DNA of 64,000 bases, taken from the NCBI RefSeq assembly GCF_016863515.1, contig NZ_BOPA01000024.1:1-64000 (forward strand), in the 5' to 3' direction. The notes beneath the pieces were generated by a model. It saw only the letters and a list, made by a program, of their open reading frames with translations. It was not told the DNA's origin and made no database searches. Source of the DNA: Micromonospora gifhornensis (GTDB lineage Bacteria; Actinomycetota; Actinomycetes; Mycobacteriales; Micromonosporaceae). This document shows positions 1 to 8,954 of the stretch, one piece after another. The position numbers were made by a program, and so were the translations under genes. Every line of letters begins with the position of its first letter. Position 1 is the stretch's first letter.

Positions 1-1
1 C

Positions 2-82
2 CGACAGCGCTTCAGCGTGGACCGGATGGTCACCGACTACCTGTCCGTCTACGACCACCTCACCCGTCGACCGCACCGCTGA
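2..82 (+). CDS. C-terminal end of a probable glycosyltransferase (partial)
   Basis: The window opens inside a plus-strand reading frame that closes at a TGA at 80-82. The 26 visible residues include RFSVDRMVTDYLSVYDHL, which resembles the last helix of GT4-type (GT-B fold) glycosyltransferases, where an arginine/phenylalanine-rich segment precedes a final Y-x-x-L-Y-x-x-L helix. The catalytic part lies upstream of the window, so donor and acceptor cannot be inferred. The call rests on one short stretch and is tentative. Confidence 0.5.
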   Translation, partial: RQRFSVDRMVTDYLSVYDHLTRRPHR

Positions 83-139
83 ACCCGGCCACCGCATACG
101 AATCCGTTCCGCCGGCCACACACGCTGGCCTGCGTGCGC

Positions 140-340
140 CGTCACCGCGTGACGCCGCCCCTGCACCTCAGGAGGCGACCGACAACCGGGCACACACCGA
201 GCAGGTCTCCACCCCAACGGTCACTCCTCAGCCTCCTGCACGTCGCAGTCGACGCGCAGCGCGTCGCAGGCACGCTGCCAGGTGCCGTCCATCGCCCAGC
301 GCCGTTTGCGCTGGTACACCGTCTACGTCGGACCCTCACC
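140..340 (-). pseudogene. Degenerate IS5-type transposase fragment
   Basis: Read on the minus strand, about 340 down to 230 encodes VYQRKRRWAMDGTWQRACDA followed by LRVDCD, which matches the conserved N-terminal block (DUF4096-like, W-x-x-DGTW-x-x-hxxAL) of IS5-group transposases. The frame is broken: a TAG stands where a Trp is expected just before VYQ, a TGA follows QEAEE, and the next block (TVGVETCSV, expected WTVSVDST) is in another frame. The DDE catalytic part and the inverted repeats were not seen. It is a dead insertion-sequence remnant. Confidence 0.6.
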
Positions 341-488
341 CTCTCGCCGACTACACTCCGTCACTTCCGGGGTTGGTCGCGCTCATACCGAATCTGCGGC
401 AGATCCGCGCATTCGCTGTAGGCAGCGTACGGTCGGCGTCGGGTTTGCTAGGTGATCGGGGCGCGGTGGAAGCGGGGGCGGCGGCAGG

Positions 489-959
489 TCAGTCAGCGGT
501 GTCGTTCATGACGAGACCGGCGTTCTGGAGCGCTTGTCGGCCGGCCCACCCGCCAGCCACTGGAAAGGCCGAACCGTCTCGCAGGGCGTCCTCAAGCGGG
601 CTGGCCCATACGTGCTCGATGAGCAGGACGATGACGTTGGTGCCATCCGGGACGCTGACCCCGATATCAGGGATGGGGGTTCCCTGCACGAGAAACCCGG
701 TGGAATCCGTCGTGTAAGTGTTGAGAACCCGGCTAGCTCCAGCCGACCTCAACATTTTCCGGATGAGTTCCCCGTCCCAATCGTTGATCTCTTCGATCGC
801 ATGTTCGGTGATGGTGCGATCCTTGCCCTTGTTGATGGCGTAAATATCAAGCAGTCTGACAGCGTCGCTCGATCGGAGCAGGTTGATTTCATTCACTATC
901 TCCTTTGGCAGCTCCGCCTGCTTGTAACCGAGGGCGAGGACTTGCACGGCACCGATCAC
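489..959 (-). CDS. Small DUF6325/DUF1269-like protein
   Basis: About 156 residues. The N-terminal strand VIGAVQVLALGY, the following stretch with LLDIYAINKGKDR, and the C-terminal VIVLLIEHVWASPLEDALRD resemble small actinobacterial proteins of the DUF6325/DUF1269 type, which are ferredoxin-like, possibly membrane-associated, and of unknown biochemical role. The GTG at 959 is preferred over the GTG at 974 because AAGGGG lies six bases upstream of it. Base composition is less GC-rich than the large genes to the right, and the gene stands alone between an IS relic and a gene-free stretch. Family resemblance is from memory and moderate. Confidence 0.55.
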   Translation of the reverse strand: MIGAVQVLALGYKQAELPKEIVNEINLLRSSDAVRLLDIYAINKGKDRTITEHAIEEINDWDGELIRKMLRSAGASRVLNTYTTDSTGFLVQGTPIPDIGVSVPDGTNVIVLLIEHVWASPLEDALRDGSAFPVAGGWAGRQALQNAGLVMNDTAD

Positions 960-1484
960 GATTAACCCCTTCACCTCTGACAGACGCCGTCGTCCGCCAC
1001 AGCCGGCGAGTACCCATGCCCGCTGCCACCCAAACGCTCATCGCAGCAAACACCCGTTACACTGGCCAGCAACAAGATCGTGACGTCTACTCCATCGGTC
1101 GAACGCGACGCCAGGCCTGCTTCCACCGGCCGCATGGGTGCTCGAAAGAGCGCACGACGGGCCCGTCACACGCTTCCTGACATTCGCCGCCGAACCCGAG
1201 AGCGGTCCCATCGAAACCTCACAAACAAGCACGTCTACCGCCAGTGCCGGTGCGGGCTGATTCGACGGCGGGCAATGCCGCCCCGGCCGTATTCCGGGCG
1301 GCGGCCCGGACGGGGTGAGACGAAGCCTCCCACACTGAGCGTGGTCACGTCGGTGGTCACACAGCAAGATCAAAGAGCCGTGATGGCGCGATATTCAGTG
1401 ACAGAAGGCGTCATTTGATCACGGAACGTTGTGCCTGCTCAGCGTAGGTTCCGGCATCCGGCGGTACGTCGTGACAGAATTGTT
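960..1484. other. Gene-free stretch
   Basis: No convincing gene is seen on either strand. Open frames here are short, overlap in several phases and carry no recognisable domain. The left end should hold the promoter of the minus-strand gene ending at 489. I see no repeat or strong hairpin. With the transposase relic on the left and the tRNA-like and RHS relics on the right, it reads as decayed accessory DNA. Confidence 0.4.
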
Positions 1485-1534
1485 ACCAGACTGGCAGTGT
1501 GGGGGTCAGGGGTTCGAGTCCCCTCGGCTCCACC
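1485..1534 (+). other. 3'-end fragment of a tRNA or tmRNA gene (possible attachment site)
   Basis: At 1510-1522 a T-arm (AGGGG TTCGAGT CCCCT) is followed by CGGCTCC, A and CC, the usual 3' acceptor strand, discriminator base and start of CCA. No matching 5' half (GGAGCCG for a tRNA, or a GGGGCTG-type tmRNA 5' end) occurs in the preceding few hundred bases, so only the 3' end is present. Such isolated 3' ends are typical attachment-site copies left by integrative elements. A second copy was not found in this window. Confidence 0.6.
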
Positions 1535-1547
1535 TTGTATTTGTGCA

Positions 1548-1586
1548 GGAAAATCGGCACCAGTCATCGACTGGTGCCGATTTTCC
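1548..1586. terminator. Strong hairpin terminator behind the tRNA-like 3' end
   Basis: An 18-bp perfect stem (1548-1565 with 1569-1586) and a 3-base ATC loop. The stem begins GGAAAATCGG and its descending arm ends in CGATTTTCC, so a T-run closes the hairpin. The position, 14 bases after the tRNA/tmRNA-like CC, is what one expects of the native terminator of that RNA gene. Confidence 0.75.
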
Positions 1587-1869
1587 GTGATCTCGTGGTC
1601 GCGGCCATGGTCACCCAGCGCCCGACACTGCACTCCGGTGACGGGCGTGAGCTGGGCGGGCTCGTGCTGGCAGGAGTCCCGTGATCACGTTCGGCGACTT
1701 CGAAGCTCAAATGCCCGATTTGTGGTCGCTGCGTGTGACGGCTATTTACACAGATCGTGTCCCCTCCTACAGTTAGCGCATCGATGTGCATGATCACGGG
1801 GGCTGGTATCTGCATGGGCGTGTCGCGGCGTGCGTGGACGGCGGAGTTAGCAGCAGAGGGTGACGTAAG

Positions 1870-2240
1870 GGCTGGCGGTTTGCGCCGTGTCGAGCATCAT
1901 CGCCGCCGGCACCCCCGGCGGGCTCACCTGGCTTGCCGACGACTCCCAGCGCGCCCCAGAACATCGCCATCGGCGTTGTCTGCCGGATGCCGTCAGACTC
2001 CTACGGCGATCGGCGTGGCAACCATCTTGCCTGTCCCGGCCTCACGGGCTTCGTCAATGGCGATAACGAGTTCCTGGGCCTGACCCGCCTCGGCACCTGC
2101 CAGCGCGCCTCACCACCGGCTGGCTCACCTCCGCTGACCCCATCTAGGACCTGGCGCAGCCGTAGCAATAGCACGGCCACTCCTATCCCTGTGCCGACGT
2201 CAAGGGCACATCTCACCGCTCGAACGCAGACTCGGAGGCA
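1870..2240 (+). pseudogene. RHS-core relic
   Basis: Conceptual translation in shifting frames recovers the order of an RHS core: GGLTWLADDSQR, then (shifted) QNIAIGVVCRMPSDSYGDRR, GNHLACPGLTGFVNGD, NEFLGLTRLG, then (shifted) TTGWLTSADPI, a stop, DLAQP, further stops and HGHSYPCADVKG. Intact RHS proteins here read like ...TGRFxSxDPIxDLAxPQxxHGYSYADxxPV. At least two frameshifts and several stops make it non-functional. It lies just upstream of the intact DNRLRE/RHS pair, as expected of a displaced tip or duplicate from that locus. Confidence 0.7.
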
Positions 2241-2243
2241 TCA
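2230..2243 (+). promoter_or_regulatory. Ribosome binding site of the 2202-aa gene
   Basis: CGGAGG sits about seven bases before ATG 2244 and supports this start. The signal peptide follows directly in frame. Confidence 0.6.
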
Positions 2244-5200
2244 ATGTCGATCGCGCGGGGAATCCGTGGCCGGAACAATCGGCACAGGTACGTCTGGCGA
2301 GCCCGTACAGCCGGGCTGGCCGCGCTCGTGATGGTGGCCAGCTCGCTCGTGGCGACCTCTACCGCCAGTGCCGAGCCCGCAGCGCTGGCTGAACCAGCCT
2401 GCGTCGATGAGCAGCCGGACGCGCGCAGCGCCGAGTCGATGGTGACGATCTGTCAGAGTCGGGTGGAGATTCTCTCCGAACGAACCGAGGTGTCGCAGAC
2501 CTTCCTGAACCCGGACGGGTCGCGGACCTTGGAGGAGAGTCTGGCGCCGGTGCGGGTGCGGCGCGGGTCATCGTGGGTGCCGGTGAACACCACGCTGAAG
2601 GCGACATCGCAGGGAGTTTCGCCGAAGGCGTCGGTGCTGCCGGTCTTCCTCTCCGCAGGTGGCGACGGACCGCTGGCGCGGGTCGTGGACGGGAGCCGGG
2701 AGTTGTCGGTGTCCTGGCCGGATCCGTTGCCTGCACCGGAGTTGTCGGGGGACACCGCGATCTACCGTGAGGTGCTGCCGGAAACGGATCTTCAGGTCAC
2801 CGCCAGCGCGTTGGGGTTCTCCCATGTACTCGTGGTCCGGACGCCGAAGGCCGCGAAGAACTCCCGGCTGTCCGAACTCCGGTTCGGGATGTCGACCAAA
2901 GGGGTGACCGTCAAGGAAGGCGACGGAGGGACGCTCGTCGCACACGACGACCGGGGATCCGCCGTGTTCACGGCCCCGGCACCGTTGATGTGGGACTCCT
3001 CGGTCGACTCGGACCTACCCGGCGGTGAGCTGAGGCTGACCTCTCCGCCGGCTGGAGCTGCTCCGGCACGCCGGAAGGGCCAGGATCCGGCCACGGCCGC
3101 GGCGGACAAGGCCGCGGCGGACAAGGCCGCGAAGGCGAAATCGGCGGACGCGGCGGCGCGGGAGCCGGCCGAGGGCGCCCGGCGGGCCGTGATGCCGGTC
3201 AAGATCGGTCGGAACAGCCTGACGATCGTGCCGGACAAGGCGCTGCTGAACAGTCCGACGGCGACGTTCCCGATCTACATCGACCCCGCGTGGACGGGAA
3301 ACATCTCCGGTAGCGCGTGGACGACGGTGTGGAGCAAGTACAAGACCAGTTCGTTCTGGAAGAACGCCAGCGCGCTGAACAACGGCTCCACCAACGGCTC
3401 GGCCGGCGCGGGCCGGACCGAGGACTGCGCGGGGTGCGGTGACCACATCATCCGGTCGTTCTTCCGGATGGACGTCTCCGGCGTCAAGGGCAAGATCATC
3501 CAGGCCGCCACCTTCCGGATCGAACAACGCCACTCCTGGACGTGCAGCCCGAAGTCGAACGCCAAGCTCTGGCTGACGGGTGACATCTCGTCGACCACGA
3601 CGTGGAACAAACAGCCGACCTGGAACAGCAGTTACACCGCACAGACCGCCGCGAACCGCAAGAACGGCGCGGTCCACGGCTGCCTGGGCGTCGGCCCGAT
3701 CGAGTTCAACGTCCTCTCGATGGTCAAGAAGGTGGCGGAGCAGGACAAGAAGTCGACCATGACCGTCGGGCTGCGGGCGGTCGACGAGAGCACCAAGAAC
3801 CAGTGGAAGCGGTTCAACCACTCCTCGCCGAAACTGGCCATCACCTACAACACCAAGCCGGCCGCGCCGACGGACCGGAAGTCGGACGGTAAGGCCTGCG
3901 CGACCGGCTCCGCGCGGCCTTACGTGTTGACCCTGACGCCGACCCTCGCCGCCCGGCAATCGGACCCGGACACCGGTCAGCAGTCGCTGACCACCTGGTT
4001 CCACTGGTGGCCGCTCGGCGGCTCACGGAACGACACCGACCGCGTCTCGCAGGCCTCGGGTAACCCCTCCACGGTGTCGCGCGCCATCCCGGCCGGCAAG
4101 CTGGTCGACGGTGGTACGTATGTCTGGCAGTCGCGTACCCATGATGGGAGCCACTACAGCGACTGGTCGGGAACCTGTGAGTTCGTTGTCGACGCGACGC
4201 CCCCGGAAACCCCCGCCAACGTGACCTCCACCGACTACCCGACCGGGGCCACACCACGCGGCGGTGTCGGCCTCGAGGGCACCTTCGAGGTCACCGCTCC
4301 GACGCTGCGCCGTCACGAGGTCAAGGAGTACGCCTGGACGCTGGACTCCGGGACCTACCTGAACGCCGCCACGGTCCCTGCCCGTAGCGGAGACTACGGT
4401 GCGACCCTCAAGGTGAAGCCGGTCCGAGACGGGACGCAGACCTTGCGGGTGTGGTCCAAGGACCATGCCGGACGCTACTCGGCGACGCCCAGGACGTACA
4501 CCTTCGTCGTGCGGGCCGGCGCCGGCCCGGCGGCGCACTGGACATTCGACGAGGCCAGCGGGAGCGCTGGCGACGTGACCGAGCACGGCAACGAGCTTTC
4601 CCTGGCCGCTGGCGCGTCGCGAACGGCCGGTCGGTCGGGGGTGGGCAGCGCGTTGTCGGTGAACGGCACGACGGGACACGGAGTGGTGACCGGGGCGATT
4701 GGCTACCCGCACCCGGACACGAACGTGTTGACACCGATGCGCACGGATTCCAGCTTCACCATCACGGCGCGGGTTCGGGTCGATTCGACGAGCGGGGTGA
4801 CCGGCCAGCGGACCATTGTCTCGGCCAACGGGTCGCGGGTGTTCGCCTACACGCTGGGTTACTCGGGCCCGGACAACCGCTGGCGGTTCGCCATGGCCGG
4901 TGCTGACATGGACAATCCCGCGTTGTTCTCGGTGTTGTCCAACAGTGCCCCCACCGCGGGCAAGTGGACCCACCTGGCGGCGGTCTACGACGCATCGACG
5001 ACAACGCTGCGGCTATACGTGAACGGCGTCGCGCAGACGGCGACCGCGACGTTGAGTGGTGGCTTCAACGCGGCCACAGATGTGACCGTCGGTAAGCGAA
5101 AGTGGAATGGCGGGGACGACGGATTCTTCGCCGGTGCAATCGACGACGTGCGAATCTACAACTTCGCGGAGAGCGCGACCAAAATCGCCGAACTGGCGGT

Positions 5201-8200
5201 CCCGCTGCCGGCGGTGATCGCATTCCCCGGCGGCACCGAGGCGAACACGGGTGGTCAGCTTTCCGTCACCTTCAACGCGGGCGGGGATACCAACGTCACG
5301 AAGTTCCGCTACAGCGTTGGCAGCACCGCGGTGGACACCGAGGTGTCCGCATCCGCACCCGGTGGCACGGCGACAGTGTCGATCAATGTGGGCAGCGTGG
5401 TTGGAGAGCGTTCCCTCTTCGTCGTGGCCGTCGACGACGGCAACCGGCGCAGCGGACTCGCTCAGGCGTACTTCGAGGTGACCGCGGCGACCAGCCTCAG
5501 CGGTTCGGTGCTGGACGACGCTGACTTCAGTCCGCTGGTCGGTGCGGTGGTGACGCTGGAGCCGGGCGAATACCAGACGACGAGCGACAACTCCGGGGCC
5601 TACGCCTTCACCGGAATGCCACCGGGCACGTACACGCTCACGGCCAATTACGGCGACCGATGTGGTCTGACCGCCAGCGCGACGATCACCATCACCGCTG
5701 GTTCGCCACGGTGGCGAGATCTCTACCTCGCGCCGTACACGGACGACTCGGGTTACACCTGCACTAGCCGGACGGCCACGTTCGCCACTGCCAACGAGAC
5801 GGTGCTGCCGCTGACCGGCGACAATGCGGTGACCGAGGTGTCGCTGCCGTTCGCCTTCCCGTTCTACGGTCAGGCGTACCTGTCCGGGTGGGTGGACACC
5901 AACGGCTATCTCACCTTCATCGACCCCGGTGGGTCGCATCCGAAGACCAGTGGTACCTGGCCGCTGCCGGCAGCCCCGAACGCGCTGGTCGCCCCGTTCT
6001 GGGACGACCTGGTGGTGGACGGGTCGGCGAGTGTGCGAACGGCGAGCACCGGCAGCGGAGCGGACCAACGGTTCGTGGTCGAGTGGCGCAACGTGCACCG
6101 CAAGGGCAACACCGCCCAGCGTCTTTCGTTCGAGGTGGTCCTGGCGCCGGACGGCACGATCACCACGAACTACGACGGTCTCACGAGCGATCCTGTGCGA
6201 GGTGCCTTCGCGGCGGTCGGTATCGAGGCGCCGGATGGGGAGATCGGTCTGTCGTACTCGGTGGACGAGCCTGCGCTGGCCAGCGGGCAGGCGGTCACCT
6301 TCGTGCACCCGCAGGAGGACGGCACGCTGGAGTTGCATGACCTTTCCGGGGTGTTGCGCGACGAGAACGGCAACCCGGTGGTGGGTGCGACGGTGACGCT
6401 CGACCCGCGTGGGTTGTCGACGACAACCGGCCCGGGTGGGGCGTGGGGTTTCGAGGATCTGGTGGCGGACAGCTACACCGTCTCGGCCCAGGTCGGGGCC
6501 CGCTGCGGCCGTAGCGCCGAGGACCAGGTGGAGTTGGACGACAACCGCACGGTCGACCTCCAGTTGGGCCCGGACCACGGAACGATGGGGTACGCCTGCG
6601 TGATAGGCGCGTCGGGCTACGTGGCGGCGTCGAACGTGGTGGCGCTGACCGGCGACGACGCCTGGGCGAACCTGAACTTGCCGTTCCCGTTCAGCTATCA
6701 CGGCCGGCCGTACTCGAAAGCATGGCTGCACACCAATGGTTTGATCAACTTTGGGGTCGAGCCGGGCAACGTGCAACAGATCTGGGTGAACCCGACGATG
6801 CCGACGGCGGCGATTCCGAACGGGGTCATCGCCCCCTTCTGGGACGACCTGAATGTGGACTCGTCGGCCAGCATCCGTACCGAGCTGCTGGGTTCCGCAC
6901 CGAATCGGCGGTTCGTTGTGGAGTGGCGCAACGTGCTGATGCAGGGAGTCGCCGCGCCGAACAACCGGGTGACCTTCGAGTTGATGCTGCACGAGGACGG
7001 GCGGATCGGGTTCCACTACGGCACCCTGACCACCCCGATCCAGCAGGGTGCGGGAGCCACTGTCGGCTTGGAGAGCACGGAGCGGGCCGAGGTAGCCGCC
7101 CTGTACTCCTTCCAGACGGCAGTAGTGCCGAGCAACGGGTCGATCGTCTACAGCCCGAACACGTCGGGCACGGTCCGGGGTACGGTGACCACTGCGGTGA
7201 CCAGTGAGCCGGTCGCCGGTCGGACGGTGACCCTGACGCCGTCAGGGGCGACCACCACCACCGCTGGGGACGGCAGTTACGAGTTCACCGGAGTGCCGAT
7301 CGGTGAGCACGTCGTTGCCGCCGCGACCGGTGACGACCGCTGTGCCGGCCAGTACGCCCGGGAGGTGTTCAACTTCGCCGGTGGAACCACCAGCCGGATC
7401 GACCTCTCGGTGATGATCGATGGCGACGAGTTCGGCTATGGGTGCGAGACCCGGTCGCAGCCCTTCATCCCGGGCAATGTGACCGAGTCGTGGAGCGGCG
7501 ACGACACGGTGTGGCAGAAGAACCCGCCATTCCCGATCAAGCTGTATGGCGAGTCGTACACCTCGGCCTGGATCAGCGCCAACGGTGTGATGAGCTTCCG
7601 GAACCCGGCTTTCCACGGTTGGATCTACGCCAACTCGACCCCGATCCCGTCGCCGCCGTCGGAGGGTCGACCCAACGCCGCCGTATACGTGCACTGGAAC
7701 GACTGGATCGTGGACTCGGCGGCCCGGATCGCCACCGCGACCAGTGGCACCGCGCCGAACCGGCGGTGGGTGGTGGAGTGGCGCAACGTGCACCTCTACG
7801 GTGACACCTCGGCCCGGGCCTCCTTCTCGGCGGTCTTCGACGAGAACGGCGACGTCACGTTCACCTACGCCGACATCAACCCCGTCCACGCAGGTGAAAG
7901 AGGGTCGGCGGCCACGGTCGGCATCGAGAACGGCGCAGGCACCATCGCGTTCCAGTACTCACACAAGGAAGCTGTGCTCGCCACCGGTAAGGGCATCTTC
8001 TTCAAGCCCAACCCGCCGGGCAGCGGCGTTGTCAGTGGCACGGTGACCTGCCAGGGAACGCCGGTGGCCGGGGCTACCGTGGCAATGGCTGGCCGGAGCG
8101 CCACCACCAGCGCCGGCGGCGGGTACCAGTTCGACGATGTACCCGGCGGGACGTACGCGGTGATCGCCACGCTCGGTTCCGGCCCGTGTGTCGGGTCCGC

Positions 8201-8852
8201 GGTGACGCCGGTGACGGTCGGCACGAACACCACGAGCGCGGTGAACTTCGACCGCGGCGCCACACCGTCCGGCGCCCGCTACACGATCGCCGAACAACCG
8301 GTCAGCTTCGTGCCGGCCGACGGCACGGTGCTGCCGCTGACCGGTGATGACGCCTACACCCCGATCACCCTGCCGTTCCCGGTCACCCACTACGGCCAGA
8401 CGTACACCACCGCATGGGTCGACACCAACGGCCTGCTCACGTTCGTCGAACCCGCAGCCTCGTCGCCGGACGCCTGGCCAATCCCGTCATCGGCGGAGTC
8501 ACAACTGCCGAAGGCGGCGATCTACCCCATGTGGCACGACTGGATCGTCGACGCCGACGCCAGCGTCCGGACGGCCACCACCGGCAGCGGGCCGAACCGC
8601 CGATTCATCGTCGAGTGGCGCAACGTCCGCTCGTACGAGGATCCGACGACCAGGATCTCCTTCGAGGTGATCATGGACGAGGCGGGAGGCTACACCTTCG
8701 CCTACAGCGACAACGACGGCACCAACATCGAGCAGGGCGGTGCCTCGACGATCGGTATCGACAACGCAGACGGCACCAGCGCTCTGCGCTACACCTACCG
8801 GCAGCCCGTGCTCCACCCCGGAACCGGACTGCGAATCGAACGCCTTCCGTAG
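2244..8852 (+). CDS. Giant secreted DNRLRE/LamG protein with four C-terminal repeats, partner of the RHS protein
   Basis: 2202 residues. A twin-arginine-free signal peptide ends near ASA at residue 43. A DNRLRE domain covers roughly 340-535 (YIDPAW, WNKQPTW), with an Ala/Lys-rich stretch just before it (about 285-310). A LamG/concanavalin-like domain lies at about 762-982. From about 1080 to the end, a module of about 280 residues occurs four times: a carboxypeptidase-regulatory-like beta sandwich (GxYxFxxxPxGxY), a Cys pair, then a nidogen-like sheet (LPFPFxxxGxxYxxAWxxTNG) with the motif VVEWRNV near 1276, 1556, 1842 and 2120 (IVEWRNV in the last). It is probably exported and carbohydrate- or wall-binding. 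The RHS gene follows after a roughly 100-base gap, suggesting cotranscription. An adhesin or carrier role is inferred. Confidence 0.8.
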   Translation: MSIARGIRGRNNRHRYVWRARTAGLAALVMVASSLVATSTASAEPAALAEPACVDEQPDARSAESMVTICQSRVEILSERTEVSQTFLNPDGSRTLEESLAPVRVRRGSSWVPVNTTLKATSQGVSPKASVLPVFLSAGGDGPLARVVDGSRELSVSWPDPLPAPELSGDTAIYREVLPETDLQVTASALGFSHVLVVRTPKAAKNSRLSELRFGMSTKGVTVKEGDGGTLVAHDDRGSAVFTAPAPLMWDSSVDSDLPGGELRLTSPPAGAAPARRKGQDPATAAADKAAADKAAKAKSADAAAREPAEGARRAVMPVKIGRNSLTIVPDKALLNSPTATFPIYIDPAWTGNISGSAWTTVWSKYKTSSFWKNASALNNGSTNGSAGAGRTEDCAGCGDHIIRSFFRMDVSGVKGKIIQAATFRIEQRHSWTCSPKSNAKLWLTGDISSTTTWNKQPTWNSSYTAQTAANRKNGAVHGCLGVGPIEFNVLSMVKKVAEQDKKSTMTVGLRAVDESTKNQWKRFNHSSPKLAITYNTKPAAPTDRKSDGKACATGSARPYVLTLTPTLAARQSDPDTGQQSLTTWFHWWPLGGSRNDTDRVSQASGNPSTVSRAIPAGKLVDGGTYVWQSRTHDGSHYSDWSGTCEFVVDATPPETPANVTSTDYPTGATPRGGVGLEGTFEVTAPTLRRHEVKEYAWTLDSGTYLNAATVPARSGDYGATLKVKPVRDGTQTLRVWSKDHAGRYSATPRTYTFVVRAGAGPAAHWTFDEASGSAGDVTEHGNELSLAAGASRTAGRSGVGSALSVNGTTGHGVVTGAIGYPHPDTNVLTPMRTDSSFTITARVRVDSTSGVTGQRTIVSANGSRVFAYTLGYSGPDNRWRFAMAGADMDNPALFSVLSNSAPTAGKWTHLAAVYDASTTTLRLYVNGVAQTATATLSGGFNAATDVTVGKRKWNGGDDGFFAGAIDDVRIYNFAESATKIAELAVPLPAVIAFPGGTEANTGGQLSVTFNAGGDTNVTKFRYSVGSTAVDTEVSASAPGGTATVSINVGSVVGERSLFVVAVDDGNRRSGLAQAYFEVTAATSLSGSVLDDADFSPLVGAVVTLEPGEYQTTSDNSGAYAFTGMPPGTYTLTANYGDRCGLTASATITITAGSPRWRDLYLAPYTDDSGYTCTSRTATFATANETVLPLTGDNAVTEVSLPFAFPFYGQAYLSGWVDTNGYLTFIDPGGSHPKTSGTWPLPAAPNALVAPFWDDLVVDGSASVRTASTGSGADQRFVVEWRNVHRKGNTAQRLSFEVVLAPDGTITTNYDGLTSDPVRGAFAAVGIEAPDGEIGLSYSVDEPALASGQAVTFVHPQEDGTLELHDLSGVLRDENGNPVVGATVTLDPRGLSTTTGPGGAWGFEDLVADSYTVSAQVGARCGRSAEDQVELDDNRTVDLQLGPDHGTMGYACVIGASGYVAASNVVALTGDDAWANLNLPFPFSYHGRPYSKAWLHTNGLINFGVEPGNVQQIWVNPTMPTAAIPNGVIAPFWDDLNVDSSASIRTELLGSAPNRRFVVEWRNVLMQGVAAPNNRVTFELMLHEDGRIGFHYGTLTTPIQQGAGATVGLESTERAEVAALYSFQTAVVPSNGSIVYSPNTSGTVRGTVTTAVTSEPVAGRTVTLTPSGATTTTAGDGSYEFTGVPIGEHVVAAATGDDRCAGQYAREVFNFAGGTTSRIDLSVMIDGDEFGYGCETRSQPFIPGNVTESWSGDDTVWQKNPPFPIKLYGESYTSAWISANGVMSFRNPAFHGWIYANSTPIPSPPSEGRPNAAVYVHWNDWIVDSAARIATATSGTAPNRRWVVEWRNVHLYGDTSARASFSAVFDENGDVTFTYADINPVHAGERGSAATVGIENGAGTIAFQYSHKEAVLATGKGIFFKPNPPGSGVVSGTVTCQGTPVAGATVAMAGRSATTSAGGGYQFDDVPGGTYAVIATLGSGPCVGSAVTPVTVGTNTTSAVNFDRGATPSGARYTIAEQPVSFVPADGTVLPLTGDDAYTPITLPFPVTHYGQTYTTAWVDTNGLLTFVEPAASSPDAWPIPSSAESQLPKAAIYPMWHDWIVDADASVRTATTGSGPNRRFIVEWRNVRSYEDPTTRISFEVIMDEAGGYTFAYSDNDGTNIEQGGASTIGIDNADGTSALRYTYRQPVLHPGTGLRIERLP

Positions 8853-8941
8853 GCCCGTTAGTTGCCTGGGACCGGTCCGATCGGACCGGTCCCGGCGATC
8901 CCGTCCATCCGTCCCTGCCCCTGGCTAACCAACTCGGCCTC

Positions 8942-8954
8942 GGAGGTATCACCG
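8942..8954 (+). promoter_or_regulatory. Ribosome binding site choosing GTG 8955
   Basis: GGAGG at 8942-8946 stands eight bases before GTG 8955. An upstream in-frame TTG at 8862 has no Shine-Dalgarno and would add a 31-residue tail in front of the signal peptide, so 8955 is preferred. Confidence 0.6.

Noticed and set aside
1439..1633. Minus-strand peptide containing GGAEGTRTPDPHTA
   Set aside because: This is the familiar artefact of translating a tRNA T-arm and acceptor; it overlaps the tRNA-like 3' end and terminator.
8862..8954. TTG 8862 as start of the RHS gene
   Set aside because: No Shine-Dalgarno, adds a Pro-rich tail before the signal peptide, and GTG 8955 has GGAGG at ideal distance.
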